DNA of 64,000 bases. Origin: Pseudobdellovibrionaceae bacterium (GTDB lineage Bacteria; Bdellovibrionota; Bdellovibrionia; Bdellovibrionales; UBA1609). Shown here in pieces: positions 1 through 8,108 of this stretch (its first letter is position 1; the number at the start of each line of letters is the position of its first letter). The DNA lies in the NCBI GenBank assembly GCA_947444305.1, contig CANEZP010000019.1:1-64000 (forward strand). Reading direction: 5' to 3'. The notes beneath the pieces are model-generated. The model worked only from the letters and a program-made list of their open reading frames with translations. It ran no database searches and was not told the origin of the DNA. The position numbers and the translations under genes were made by a program.

Positions 1-265
1 CCATTTGCGGATTCTCGTTGCCCTGGCGCATGAGATTTAAAAACAAAGCGAGCTCATCGTTTTGCTTCTGCGTATCTTCGGGCACTTCGCGGCGGTAATC
101 TTTGAGCGAATCACGGTCTTCGCGCAGGGACATTTCGGTGCCGAGCTCTTGCTCGACGATTTTGCGGTCGTCGGCCCGGACTTCCGCCTCGCGCCGCTTG
201 GTCACGCAACCGCTGAGGTGGAGCAAGATCAAAACGCCGGCTAAAATCTGGACGATAGTTTTCAT
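1..265 (-). CDS. putative lipoprotein, 3' part outside the window
   Basis: An open frame begins at ATG 265 on the minus strand and runs off the left edge without a stop, so the ORF track missed it. The first residues form a lipoprotein signal peptide (MKTIVQILAGVLILLHLSGC) with an LSGC lipobox, followed by a charged, probably helical stretch rich in Glu, Arg, Asp and Lys. About 88 residues are visible. It is the last visible member of the minus-strand run after smpB, 35 bases downstream of its stop. No family is recognised; an outer-membrane or periplasmic lipoprotein is inferred from the signal alone. Confidence 0.7.
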   Translation of the reverse strand, partial: MKTIVQILAGVLILLHLSGCVTKRREAEVRADDRKIVEQELGTEMSLREDRDSLKDYRREVPEDTQKQNDELALFLNLMRQGNENPQM

Positions 266-300
266 ACGTTGATTGTAGGGCCGCCGCGCCGGGCTCTCAA

Positions 301-759
301 CTATTTCCTGAGCGCGCGCTGGATGTCACGGTCGGCCTCGCGGCTCTTGATCGTGTTGCGCTTATCGCCCTTCTTTTTTCCGCGGGCGAGCGCAATTTCA
401 ACCTTTGCGCGGCCTTTCTTAAAGTACATCTTGATCGGGACGCAGGAGAGTCCTTTTTCGGTAATGGCCTTGTGGATTTTTTCAAGCTCGTGTTCGTGGA
501 GCAATAATTTGCGCAAGCGTTCGGGCTCGTGATTGTTGTAGCTAGAGGCCATGTAAACGTTGATGAATACGTTCTGAAGATAAGCCTCGTGCCCGCGAAA
601 GGCCACGTACGCGTCTTTCAAATTCACCTGGGAAGTGCGCAGTGATTTTACTTCGCTCCCCTGCAACACGAGGCCTGCCTCGAACTTTTCGAGGATCTCG
701 TAGTCGAACCACGCTTTCTTGTTTTCGGTGATGATTTTGATGTTCGTTTGGCCGCTCAT
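301..759 (-). CDS. smpB: SsrA-binding protein SmpB
   Basis: SmpB binds tmRNA (SsrA) and brings it to stalled ribosomes for trans-translation. The 152-residue length is typical. The N-terminal part contains the family hallmarks ITENKKAWFDYEILEKFEAGLVLQGSEVKSLR and NLKDAYV (the OB-fold body), and the C-terminus is a Lys/Arg-rich tail (ARGKKKGDKRNTIKSREADRDIQRALRK), which in the family inserts into the decoding centre. It starts 4 bases inside the end of rsmA, so translation is probably coupled. No tmRNA gene was noticed in this window. Confidence 0.97.
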   Translation of the reverse strand: MSGQTNIKIITENKKAWFDYEILEKFEAGLVLQGSEVKSLRTSQVNLKDAYVAFRGHEAYLQNVFINVYMASSYNNHEPERLRKLLLHEHELEKIHKAITEKGLSCVPIKMYFKKGRAKVEIALARGKKKGDKRNTIKSREADRDIQRALRK

Positions 760-1556
760 TTGGACGCTTCTTTTACCGCTTCGTTATACAGTTCGACGAA
801 TTGCTCAGGTAGCAGTTCTTCGGCGCGCGCGGTCTCTTTAATTCCCAAACGCTGCAAGGTGGCTTTATCCACCGAGCCGGTCAGGTTTTTCAACAAAAAC
901 TTGCGGCGGAGCGTGAAGGCCCGCTTAACGAACTTGAGAAAGGGCACGCCCAGGCCATGGACCTCGCGGCGTTCGAATTGAAGCACGCGGCTCGCGATCT
1001 TGGGAGCGGGGAAGAAGTCGCGCGGCGAGGCCTCGGCCACTTTGCGCATCTTGAAATGAAGCTGCGCCATTACGCTGAGCATGCCGTATTCCTTGGTCCG
1101 TGGAAGTGCGGTCAGCCGTTGCGCAACTTCCTTCTGGAACATCAGCACCATCCATTTGAGGTTGGAGGGCCCCACGCAGCGGTCGATCACGATGCTCGTC
1201 GAGATTTGGTAGGGTAAATTGCTGACCAAAAGTGAATCCGGCCGCAGAGCGAGCGCGTCCCAATCGATTCGCAAAGCATCGCCGGCGATGACGGTGGCCT
1301 CGTCCCGCCCCTGCCAGTAACCCACGAAATCCTGGTCGAATTCGACCAATCGTGGTTTGAAGCCCGCGGCCAGCATGGGCTCGGTCAGGGCGCCGAGGCC
1401 GGGCCCGATCTCGATCAGGTCAGTAAACTGATATTGTTTAACCGCCGCGAGTATCTTACCGATGACTTGTTGGTTGATTAAAAAGTTTTGCCCGAACGCT
1501 TTTTTAGGCTGGAGGCGCATCGCCTCTAAACGCTCTTTGATTTCGCTCGCGCTCAT
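756..1556 (-). CDS. rsmA: 16S rRNA (adenine1518/1519-N6)-dimethyltransferase RsmA/KsgA
   Basis: KsgA dimethylates two adjacent adenines in the 3' helix of 16S rRNA. Seen: the N-terminal family motif KKAFGQNFLIN, an SAM-binding IEIGPGLGALTEPML motif and the catalytic NLPYQIS motif. The C-terminal helical domain is present. The ORF track starts at a TTG (1568); I prefer the ATG at 1556 because it forms a 4-base ATGA overlap with the tsaD stop, the coupling pattern used repeatedly in this window. Protein is 266 residues, normal for the family. Confidence 0.96.
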   Translation of the reverse strand: MSASEIKERLEAMRLQPKKAFGQNFLINQQVIGKILAAVKQYQFTDLIEIGPGLGALTEPMLAAGFKPRLVEFDQDFVGYWQGRDEATVIAGDALRIDWDALALRPDSLLVSNLPYQISTSIVIDRCVGPSNLKWMVLMFQKEVAQRLTALPRTKEYGMLSVMAQLHFKMRKVAEASPRDFFPAPKIASRVLQFERREVHGLGVPFLKFVKRAFTLRRKFLLKNLTGSVDKATLQRLGIKETARAEELLPEQFVELYNEAVKEASK

Positions 1557-2587
1557 GAGTTGAGCCAATCGTCGGGCAAGGAACTCGAAGACGGCGACAG
1601 TTCTTGGTCGGCCACCAGTCCCGCGCGGAATTTCAATAAACCTGCGTACGCGATCATCGCCGCGTTGTCGGTGCAGTAACGCAACGGCGGCATCGCGAGA
1701 AGGGCACCTTCTTTTTTAGCGGCGGCTTCGGCTTGGCTACGGAGCGAAGAATTGGCGGACACCCCACCCGTGATCGTCCAGCGTTTAATATTCAGCCCGC
1801 GCGCGGCTTTCACTAACTTATTGATCAAAACGTCGACGATGGCTTCTTGGTACGAAGCCGCGAGATCGGCCTTGCGAGAATCTAATTCGGCCGGCGGTGT
1901 TTTCTCTATTTCGCGAAGGGCCGCCGTCTTTAGACCCGAAAACGAGAAATCTAGGTTGTTCTCGTGGATCAACGGGCGCGGGAATTTGTAGGCCTTCGGG
2001 TTTCCGGTTTGCGCTAAACGATCGACCGCAACCCCACCCGGAAATCCTAAACGAAGCATCTTGGCGAACTTGTCGAAGGCTTCGCCGGCGGCGTCGTCGA
2101 TGGTTTTGCCGAGCAGGCGGTACTTGCCCGGGCCGCGCACTTCGAAAAGATGCGAGTGACCGCCGCTGACCGCGAGCCCGACGTAAGGAAAATCGAAACC
2201 GTCGGGCGGCGCGTAGGTTGAATCGCGCAAAAGGCTTGCGAGTAAATGCCCCTCGATGTGATTGACGTCGACGATCGGGATTTTTTTGGCCATGCTGAGC
2301 GCCTTGGCGGTGACTACGCCCACCAACAACGAACCGATCAAACCGGGACGCGAAGTCACGGCGATCGCTTCGATCGAAGACCACGAAGCCTTCGCTTCGC
2401 TCATCGCTTGCTCAATGATCGGAATTAAATTTTCGGTGTGTTGCCGGCTGGCGACCTCGGGCACCACGCCGCCGAAGGGCCGGTGCTGGGTGTCTTGGTT
2501 GGCGGAGACCTGCGCGAGCACATGGCCCGCACCGTCGACGATCGCGACCGAGGTATCATCGCAACTTGTCTCAAGCCCTAAGATCAT
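1553..2587 (-). CDS. tsaD: tRNA N6-adenosine threonylcarbamoyltransferase TsaD
   Basis: TsaD transfers threonylcarbamoyl to A37 of ANN-decoding tRNAs, working with TsaB, TsaC and TsaE (none seen here). The 344-residue product opens with ILGLETSCDDTSVAIV, has the metal-binding VNHIEGHLLA (HxxxH) and the ASKHA-fold glycine motifs VSGGHSHLFE and TGGVSANSSLR. It lies 1 base after the cpoB stop and overlaps rsmA by 4 bases, so it is likely transcribed in the same minus-strand run as the Pal genes. Confidence 0.97.
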   Translation of the reverse strand: MILGLETSCDDTSVAIVDGAGHVLAQVSANQDTQHRPFGGVVPEVASRQHTENLIPIIEQAMSEAKASWSSIEAIAVTSRPGLIGSLLVGVVTAKALSMAKKIPIVDVNHIEGHLLASLLRDSTYAPPDGFDFPYVGLAVSGGHSHLFEVRGPGKYRLLGKTIDDAAGEAFDKFAKMLRLGFPGGVAVDRLAQTGNPKAYKFPRPLIHENNLDFSFSGLKTAALREIEKTPPAELDSRKADLAASYQEAIVDVLINKLVKAARGLNIKRWTITGGVSANSSLRSQAEAAAKKEGALLAMPPLRYCTDNAAMIAYAGLLKFRAGLVADQELSPSSSSLPDDWLNS

Positions 2588-2588
2588 A

Positions 2589-3314
2589 CTACTTCAAATT
2601 TTTCATGCGGAACGCGGCCTTCTTGGCCTCTTTGGATCCGGGAAATTTCGAAATGACTTCGTCGAAGAAAGCCTTCGCTTCGTCTTTCATTTTCAATTCT
2701 TGGAAGCAAACGCCGATCTTGTAGGTCGAGTCGCCGTACATTTTCCCTTTGGGGTAAGTGTCGCGGTACTTCTGGTAACTGACGATGGCTTCTTTCCACT
2801 TCTTTGCGGTCAGCAATTCCTCGCCCTCGTCGTAGGGCGTTTTGCCCTTGCCCGCAATCGCGCCGCTGATCGAACCGGCACTGGGTGTAGGAGCCGGCTC
2901 GGCCTTCGCGGCTTTTACCTGCGCTAATTCTTGCTCGACCGCGCTAAGCTTGGCTTCCATCTTGCGAAGTTCTTCTTCGTACGCGGTGAACTTTTGGTCG
3001 GTGTATTTCGCCATCTCCGTGACGCTTTTCTTTTCGCCCTCGTTCGCGGCGTTGATCTGATTCAAAAGATTTTCGATCGAATCGACGCGGCCGTTGAGCT
3101 GGCGCATTTGATCGTCGAGATCCTCGCTACGCGCGGTCACCGCGGCGGCCTTTGGCTCATTATATTCTTTTACCGTTTCGCGCTGCGCGCGTGAGGATTG
3201 GCGCTGCGGTTCAACGTTGCCGCCTTCACCGCGCACTTCCGAGCGGGTTTTCAGCGCGACGCAACCCGAGGCCATGGCCGAAGCAAGGATCAAAGTTAGG
3301 ATTTGAGATTTCAT
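2589..3314 (-). CDS. cpoB: Tol-Pal-associated protein CpoB/YbgF-like, lipoprotein variant
   Basis: The 241-residue protein has the CpoB/YbgF architecture: an N-terminal signal, a coiled-coil segment (about residues 65-120, QMRQLNGRVDSIENLLNQIN onward) that trimerises in the family, and C-terminal TPR repeats (GEELLTAKKWKEAIVSYQ, GVCFQELKMKDEAKAFF). Unlike E. coli CpoB, the signal ends in ASGC, a lipobox, so this copy is probably membrane anchored. CpoB coordinates outer-membrane constriction with peptidoglycan synthesis at division. It overlaps the upstream lipoprotein gene by 4 bases (ATGA) and sits two genes below pal. Confidence 0.88.
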   Translation of the reverse strand: MKSQILTLILASAMASGCVALKTRSEVRGEGGNVEPQRQSSRAQRETVKEYNEPKAAAVTARSEDLDDQMRQLNGRVDSIENLLNQINAANEGEKKSVTEMAKYTDQKFTAYEEELRKMEAKLSAVEQELAQVKAAKAEPAPTPSAGSISGAIAGKGKTPYDEGEELLTAKKWKEAIVSYQKYRDTYPKGKMYGDSTYKIGVCFQELKMKDEAKAFFDEVISKFPGSKEAKKAAFRMKNLK

Positions 3315-3661
3315 GGGAAGCTGTCTCCACTTTGGAATTTTTTAAGGCGGGTGGCGTTCTCCGCCCGCTCGGCGTAATCGATCGCACGTTTGAAAAACTG
3401 TTTTGCTTCTTTGAAGTCGGCGTCTTTGAAACTCTTCGCGCCGTTGCGGTAGCTTTCCTCGGCGCGATTATATAGGCCCGTCGAGAAACGGGCGCTGTCG
3501 ACCTCTTGCGCCGAGCGAACGGCCGCGCGCGCAAGGACGTATTCCTCGTAGGGAGCCGGCGGGGCGATCACGCAAGCGGAAAGCCCCAGCGACAACAGCA
3601 ACCAGGCGCTATTGAAATTACTGAGCAAGCGGTACGAAGTTGGCGCGGCGATTTTTCGCAT
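3311..3661 (-). CDS. small lipoprotein of the Pal operon (DUF4398-like)
   Basis: A 116-residue protein with a hydrophobic signal and lipobox (LLSLGLSAC), then helical repeats of the type YEEYVLARAAVRSAQEVDSA and YNRAEESYRNGAKSFKDAD, resembling DUF4398 periplasmic lipoproteins. The ORF overlaps pal by 44 bases if the ATG at 3661 is used; a TTG at 3628 inside the overlap would give a more usual signal peptide, so the start is uncertain. Position between pal and cpoB suggests a role in the Pal/outer-membrane tether, by context only. Confidence 0.72.
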   Translation of the reverse strand: MRKIAAPTSYRLLSNFNSAWLLLSLGLSACVIAPPAPYEEYVLARAAVRSAQEVDSARFSTGLYNRAEESYRNGAKSFKDADFKEAKQFFKRAIDYAERAENATRLKKFQSGDSFP

Positions 3662-4145
3662 AAGCGTCTTCAGATTCTCCGGTGACGATAGGTTTCTCTT
3701 CGCCGTAGCTGATGATGGTCAAGCGCTTTGAGTCGATGCCCAAGCTGACCAAATAGTTCTTTACCGATTTTGCGCGGCGCTCGCCCAAAGCTAAATTGTA
3801 CTCAACCGAACCGCGGCTATCGCAGTGGCCTTCGATCTGAACCGTGGCGTTGGCGTTGGCTTTGATCCACTCGCCGTTTTCGGCAAGGCGGCGGCGGTTG
3901 TCGCTCGAAAGCGTCGCGGAGTCGTAATCGAAATTGACCGAAGCCAACCCGCTGATTTTGCCGCTGTCGGAGCCGCTGGCGTCAAAAACGCCACCCGTGT
4001 CGCCGGACGTGATTTTAGAATCGAGCGCGCCACCTTCTTGGCCACCGACCGGTGCGGTCTCTTCGGCCGCTTTTTTCTTCGAACCGCAGGAAATCGTGAA
4101 GGCCAACGCGGCGGAAAACACGACCAGTGAAACGCGATTTAACAT
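3618..4145 (-). CDS. pal: peptidoglycan-associated lipoprotein Pal
   Basis: Pal anchors the outer membrane to peptidoglycan. The 175-residue product has a lipoprotein signal (FTISCG lipobox), a variable linker rich in Ser, Gly and Asp, and an OmpA-like C-terminal domain from about residue 70: VNFDYDSATLS, the peptidoglycan-binding EGHCDSRGSVEYNLALGERRA and NRRANF. It is the first gene of the minus-strand operon; 188 bases separate it from the divergent ssb. TolA, TolB, TolQ and TolR are not in this window. Confidence 0.95.
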   Translation of the reverse strand: MLNRVSLVVFSAALAFTISCGSKKKAAEETAPVGGQEGGALDSKITSGDTGGVFDASGSDSGKISGLASVNFDYDSATLSSDNRRRLAENGEWIKANANATVQIEGHCDSRGSVEYNLALGERRAKSVKNYLVSLGIDSKRLTIISYGEEKPIVTGESEDAYAKNRRANFVPLAQ

Positions 4146-4333
4146 GATGAGGTCTCCTTTAAGATTTGCTTAACATTTTTGAAAATTGGGGTCGTGAAGT
4201 CTACCCCTACCGCTAAGCGCAATACTTGGTGCTGTTTGAATCTCGGACAGAGCTTAGCACGGCAACCGCGTGGATGCGCAAACGACTTTGGCCGGAACTT
4301 GCAGAACTTGCCGACAAACCAAAGGAGGTTTGT

Positions 4334-4738
4334 ATGAGCCGAACCATGAACCGTGTTTTTTTAATGGGCAACTTAGCGCAAAAGCCCGAGTTGCGTACCT
4401 CGAAGGCAGGCAAATCCTACGCGCGCCTGAATTTGGCCACCCACCGCTACCGCGCCCAGGGTGAAAAAGAAGTGACCGATTGGCATTCGGTCTTCGTTTT
4501 CGGGGCGGCGGCTGAAAGCTGCGCCAGTCGCCTCGATCGCGGTGCGCTCGTGTTCGTCGAAGGCACGCTCTCGTACTGGAAAATCGATTCCGACGACGAC
4601 GGCAAACGGTACCAAAATGCCATCAATGCCGATTCGGTGCGCTTCATCTCTTACGGCCGGTCGAAGAATGATCAGGAGCTCGAGAATGTTGACAATTCCG
4701 TCTCCCCATTAAATCATAATGCTGTGGCGCATCTTTGA
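4334..4738 (+). CDS. ssb: single-stranded DNA-binding protein paralogue lacking the acidic tip
   Basis: The OB-fold of bacterial SSB is clear: MNRVFLMGNLAQKPELR, YARLNLATHRY, KEVTDWHSVFVFG and GALVFVEGTLSYWK. The ORF track begins upstream, but ATG 4334 is preceded by a strong AAAGGAGG site, giving 134 residues. The family normally ends in a DDDIPF-like acidic tip that recruits repair and replication partners; here the chain ends SPLNHNAVAHL, with no such tip. It may therefore be a specialised or secondary SSB. It is a single-gene unit divergent from pal. Confidence 0.9.
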   Translation: MSRTMNRVFLMGNLAQKPELRTSKAGKSYARLNLATHRYRAQGEKEVTDWHSVFVFGAAAESCASRLDRGALVFVEGTLSYWKIDSDDDGKRYQNAINADSVRFISYGRSKNDQELENVDNSVSPLNHNAVAHL

Positions 4739-4823
4739 ATGATGGACCGCGAGCGCGCGATCCGCGAATGATACGCTAACCTGGGACCTCGTGATCGAGG
4801 TCTCTTGTTTAAAGGGGTGCCCG

Positions 4824-5318
4824 GTGGAAAAACTCAGTTGGATTAAAGAGCTTGTTCTTGCCGAACAACAGATGGAAGAAGCCGGCGTCGTCGATATGGA
4901 AGCCGGGTTTGATCCCGCACGCCAAGTCGAAGAAGCAACCAGCGAATTCATACAAGATCTTAAAGCCGGTTTTGTTGAAGCCGCGTCGGCGTTCAACCAA
5001 CTTAAAGGTTCGACCCACGGTCACATCCGCATTTACGGCATTTCGAAAACCAAAGCCGACTTCATGTTGTTTCGGAACGGATACAAATTAATCTTCAGCA
5101 TGCGCCAGCCCGGTTTGATCACGGTCGCGCACTCGAACGCCGGCGCCCACTACATCCCCGGTCAGGTAAAGGCCGAAGACACGCCCGCGCAAGATATGCT
5201 GCGCGCTTCGTGGGGTGCGTTCGGGCAGTTGATTTGGACTTACAACGAACACGAAATTAATATCGATTATCTTATCCGTTATTACATGAGCCGCTTCGTT
5301 AAAGATTCGGCTAGGTAA
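4824..5318 (+). CDS. conserved-looking hypothetical protein
   Basis: A 164-residue soluble protein without signal peptide or membrane segment. The N-terminal third is acidic and helical (QQMEEAGVVDMEAGFD), the remainder looks like an alpha/beta domain (HGHIRIYGISKTKADFMLFRNGYKLIFSMRQPG). I chose the GTG at 4824 because AAAGGGG sits 6 bases upstream of it; the ORF track starts 11 codons earlier at another GTG. Its 3' end overlaps the convergent MarR gene by 8 bases. No family recognised. Confidence 0.75.
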   Translation: MEKLSWIKELVLAEQQMEEAGVVDMEAGFDPARQVEEATSEFIQDLKAGFVEAASAFNQLKGSTHGHIRIYGISKTKADFMLFRNGYKLIFSMRQPGLITVAHSNAGAHYIPGQVKAEDTPAQDMLRASWGAFGQLIWTYNEHEINIDYLIRYYMSRFVKDSAR

Positions 5319-5730
5319 GTAAACCCGTACGCGCGGCTTTTTCGAGCAGGCGCGCCAACTCTTTCGCTTCCTTCGCATTTAAAGTGCCGGCAATTTGTTC
5401 GGCCACGAGATCACGCGCCTTGAAGGCTTCCTTCGCTTTTTGCTTACCCAAACCGGTAAGTTTGATGATTTCGCGGCGGCGGTCGGCGTCGTCTTTCACC
5501 CGCGTGATGAACCCGAGTTTTTCCATCGCGCTAAGTGAGCGGCTCACGGCGGCCCGGTCGGTCTGCGTGCACTCGGCCAACTCCGAAGCGGTCGTTGCCT
5601 CTTTCGTGGCTAAAAAATAAATCATGCTCATTTGGTAAAAGCCCAGGTCTGTCTTTTTAATTTGGGCGGCGCAAAGGCGGGCAAGGCTGCGGCGAAAATG
5701 CCCGTAAGAATCTAAAATCGATGACGTCAT
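5311..5730 (-). CDS. MarR-family transcriptional regulator
   Basis: A 139-residue protein with the MarR winged-helix: TTASELAECTQTDRAAVSRSLSAMEKLGFITR is the helix-turn-helix and DDADRRREIIKLTGLGKQKA is the wing with the family DxRxxxxxLT pattern. It is divergent from the barrel-tolC-lipoprotein-RND operon and probably controls it, in the usual arrangement where a MarR repressor guards an efflux operon. The ligand is unknown. Confidence 0.9.
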   Translation of the reverse strand: MTSSILDSYGHFRRSLARLCAAQIKKTDLGFYQMSMIYFLATKEATTASELAECTQTDRAAVSRSLSAMEKLGFITRVKDDADRRREIIKLTGLGKQKAKEAFKARDLVAEQIAGTLNAKEAKELARLLEKAARTGLLT

Positions 5731-5755
5731 AGGCCAATTGTTAATACGCAGATCG

Positions 5756-5767
5756 TTGATATGTCAA
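5756..5767. promoter_or_regulatory. candidate MarR operator
   Basis: TTGATATGTCAA is an imperfect palindrome (10 of 12 positions symmetric) in the 98-base space between the marR-like gene and the divergent efflux operon. MarR proteins commonly bind AT-rich palindromes of about this size in such a divergent region. Assignment is by position and symmetry only. Confidence 0.4.
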
Positions 5768-5828
5768 TTATCGTTGACGCCACAGTCGCTTGTTGATTAA
5801 TTCGAGGCACAATATTCCGGGGGGAATC

Positions 5829-6701
5829 TTGAACCAGTCTAGCTGGGTCGTCACAGTCTTCATGTTGTCTCTAAGTTTAACTTTAGGCCTAACTAGCGTC
5901 TGCGACGCGGCCGACGGCGAAAACGCGCCGGCTTCGAAGAGCGAGAAGCTCGAACGCTTACGCAAAGCCTTGCGCGGATCTTCCGGTACGCCCGCACCAC
6001 GGCACCCACCGCCGAAGGCCGAAGCGGTCGATATGCAGATCCGCGCGCGCGACGAACTCAAACTTGAAAGCTCAGCCTATTCGGACGGTTTAGCCCCGAG
6101 CGTGGCGGTGGTGCGCACGACCAGCATCCTCGCGAAGGATCCGGTTTACTACAGCGGTCTGCAAGTCGGCGTGAACGCGCAGCCCTACACACCGCAGGGC
6201 AAAGCTCCGTTGGTAACGCTGGGTGAACGCAATCTCGGTTCCGCGGATCAGACCTATATGTTGGGGCTCGAAGCGCGCTACATGCCGTGGATCTCCGGCT
6301 TGTTCGGCGAACACAGCGTCGGTTTCCGCATCGGCGCATCGTACGCGCGGCAAGAAATCAATTTGTTCGCGCAGACCGGTGTGCGCCTCGGCAATAGCAA
6401 TCTCCACTCACTGCAAAGTTATGTTTTACTAAGCCAACAGTGGGCGCTGCCGTCCGCCAAATACTGGAGCGTGAATGTCGACGCGGGTGTTTCACGCTTC
6501 GATATGTTGCTTACGTCTTCGTCGAGCCTCGGCGAAGTGAGCGATGACATTTGGCTCGCGACCCTACGCTTAGGGCCCGCGTACCGCACGGGCAACTTGT
6601 CTTTCAACCTGAACTACGAACGCCGCCAACGCATGACCGATGGCTGGGCCCGCCTCGAAGAGAACGGCATCATGTTAGGAATGCTCTATGGGATTCGCTA
6701 A
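5829..6701 (+). CDS. outer-membrane beta-barrel protein, first gene of RND operon
   Basis: The product has a signal peptide (FMLSLSLTLGLTSVCDAAD), a Pro-rich and charged linker (about 60 residues), then a domain of alternating hydrophobic strands ending in LGMLYGIR, as in a small outer-membrane beta-barrel. I place the start at TTG 5829, since GGGGGGA lies 5 bases upstream; the track start at 5790 has no such site. Length is then 290 residues. It overlaps the tolC-like gene by 14 bases, which supports co-translation. Function unknown. Confidence 0.72.
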   Translation: MNQSSWVVTVFMLSLSLTLGLTSVCDAADGENAPASKSEKLERLRKALRGSSGTPAPRHPPPKAEAVDMQIRARDELKLESSAYSDGLAPSVAVVRTTSILAKDPVYYSGLQVGVNAQPYTPQGKAPLVTLGERNLGSADQTYMLGLEARYMPWISGLFGEHSVGFRIGASYARQEINLFAQTGVRLGNSNLHSLQSYVLLSQQWALPSAKYWSVNVDAGVSRFDMLLTSSSSLGEVSDDIWLATLRLGPAYRTGNLSFNLNYERRQRMTDGWARLEENGIMLGMLYGIR

Positions 6702-8106
6702 ACTCCTCGTCGCGCTGTCCGTCATACCTACGCAAGCTTTTGCTTTACGCGCGCTTCGTCCGCAAGACGTGGTCGACTCCGTACTGAGCAAAGGCCTCGG
6801 GGCCGAACTGATCGCGCTGGACACCCAACAAAATTTTGTGTTGATGGAACGCGCGCTCGGAAACTTTGATTTCAATCTTAAGGGTAGCGCGGGTTACGAA
6901 TATAAAGAGGCCGAAAACCTGACCGGGCTCGCCAACCCCGTCGATAAAACATTGACCGCAAATTTAGCGATCATGAAACGAACTTCGATCGGTGCCGAGC
7001 TTGAGTTCGGTTATTTGCACCAAGCCCAGAACAGCGTTTTGAATTCGATCATCGTGCTCGCGCGTGATCCGCAACTGACTTTAGATTCGGCTTACCTACA
7101 GTGGCGCCAACATCTATGGTCAAACTCTTTCGGTTTAAGTGACCGTGCCGATCTAAACGTCGCCCGCAGCCGCTTTAAGAATTCCGATCTAAATAAGCAG
7201 GAGAGTACCGAAACACTCGTCTTAGATTCCCTTCGCTATTACTGGGACACGTACGTCGCGCAAACGAAACTCAAAGATTCGATCACCGCGCGGCAGATGT
7301 ACAAAAATTTAATCGGCGTCGTACAAAAGCGAGGACGCTTCGGCCTCGACAAAGGTGGGGAATACGCCCAAGTCATGGCGGATTATACGGCTTCCGACAA
7401 CGCGGTAAAAGTCGCTTCGTACGAGTATATTGACAGGCTCAACGCGCTCGAACGGTTGATGCAAGACAAGTTCACCGAGGATATGGAGTTCCAGGTGCCT
7501 GACCTAGTCCCGCCATTACCGAGATACACGCCGGTGAAAGCCGAAGACCTCCGTTCGATGAAGTTAGCGCAAACAAATTTAGAAAATGCCGTCGCCAGCG
7601 CGCGCGCGATAGATTGGCGCAATGAACCGGTTCTTGATTTAGTGGCGCGTTCGACTTCGACCGGGGTCGACCAGCGCGCGAACGCCGCGTATTCGGAGTT
7701 AGTCGCGGGCACGCGTCCGACCTATTACGTCGGCCTTGAATTTTCGACGCCGCTGGATTCTTCCGGCCGCCGCGCGAACGAAGCGGAAGCGCGCGTTGCG
7801 CTCGGCCGGGAAACCGTAAACTTCAAAGACAAACGCCAAGACGTCGATCGCCGACTGGTTATCTCCGAGCGCCGCCTGGAGCAAACTTTTTCGAACGCTA
7901 ACGGCGCCATCGAAGTGGAACGGTTGCGCCAGCGCACGGTGCGCGAACAAGAGACCGAGTACCGCCAGGGCCGCCTGCCCTTGCGCGACTTGCTCGAAAC
8001 TTATCGCCGGTTCTTTGATTCGCAAACTCAGCGGGTCCAAGCGATCGGTGAATATCATATTGCTTTGAACGAAATGGCCGCATTACGCGACGAACTAGTG
8101 AGGTAG
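6688..8106 (+). CDS. TolC-family outer-membrane efflux protein
   Basis: The 472-residue product carries a signal peptide (LLVALSVIPTQAFA) and the two-fold repeated pattern of TolC-like proteins: long helical hairpins (RSRFKNSDLNKQESTETLVLDSLRYYWDTYVAQ; and LEQTFSNANGAIEVERLRQRTVREQETEYRQGRLPLRDLLETYRRFFDSQ) alternating with beta strands such as PTYYVGLEFSTPLD. TolC-like proteins provide the outer-membrane exit duct for RND pumps. It lies between the barrel gene and a lipoprotein, 2 bases from the latter. Confidence 0.85.
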   Translation: MGFAKLLVALSVIPTQAFALRALRPQDVVDSVLSKGLGAELIALDTQQNFVLMERALGNFDFNLKGSAGYEYKEAENLTGLANPVDKTLTANLAIMKRTSIGAELEFGYLHQAQNSVLNSIIVLARDPQLTLDSAYLQWRQHLWSNSFGLSDRADLNVARSRFKNSDLNKQESTETLVLDSLRYYWDTYVAQTKLKDSITARQMYKNLIGVVQKRGRFGLDKGGEYAQVMADYTASDNAVKVASYEYIDRLNALERLMQDKFTEDMEFQVPDLVPPLPRYTPVKAEDLRSMKLAQTNLENAVASARAIDWRNEPVLDLVARSTSTGVDQRANAAYSELVAGTRPTYYVGLEFSTPLDSSGRRANEAEARVALGRETVNFKDKRQDVDRRLVISERRLEQTFSNANGAIEVERLRQRTVREQETEYRQGRLPLRDLLETYRRFFDSQTQRVQAIGEYHIALNEMAALRDELVR

Positions 8107-8108
8107 AT

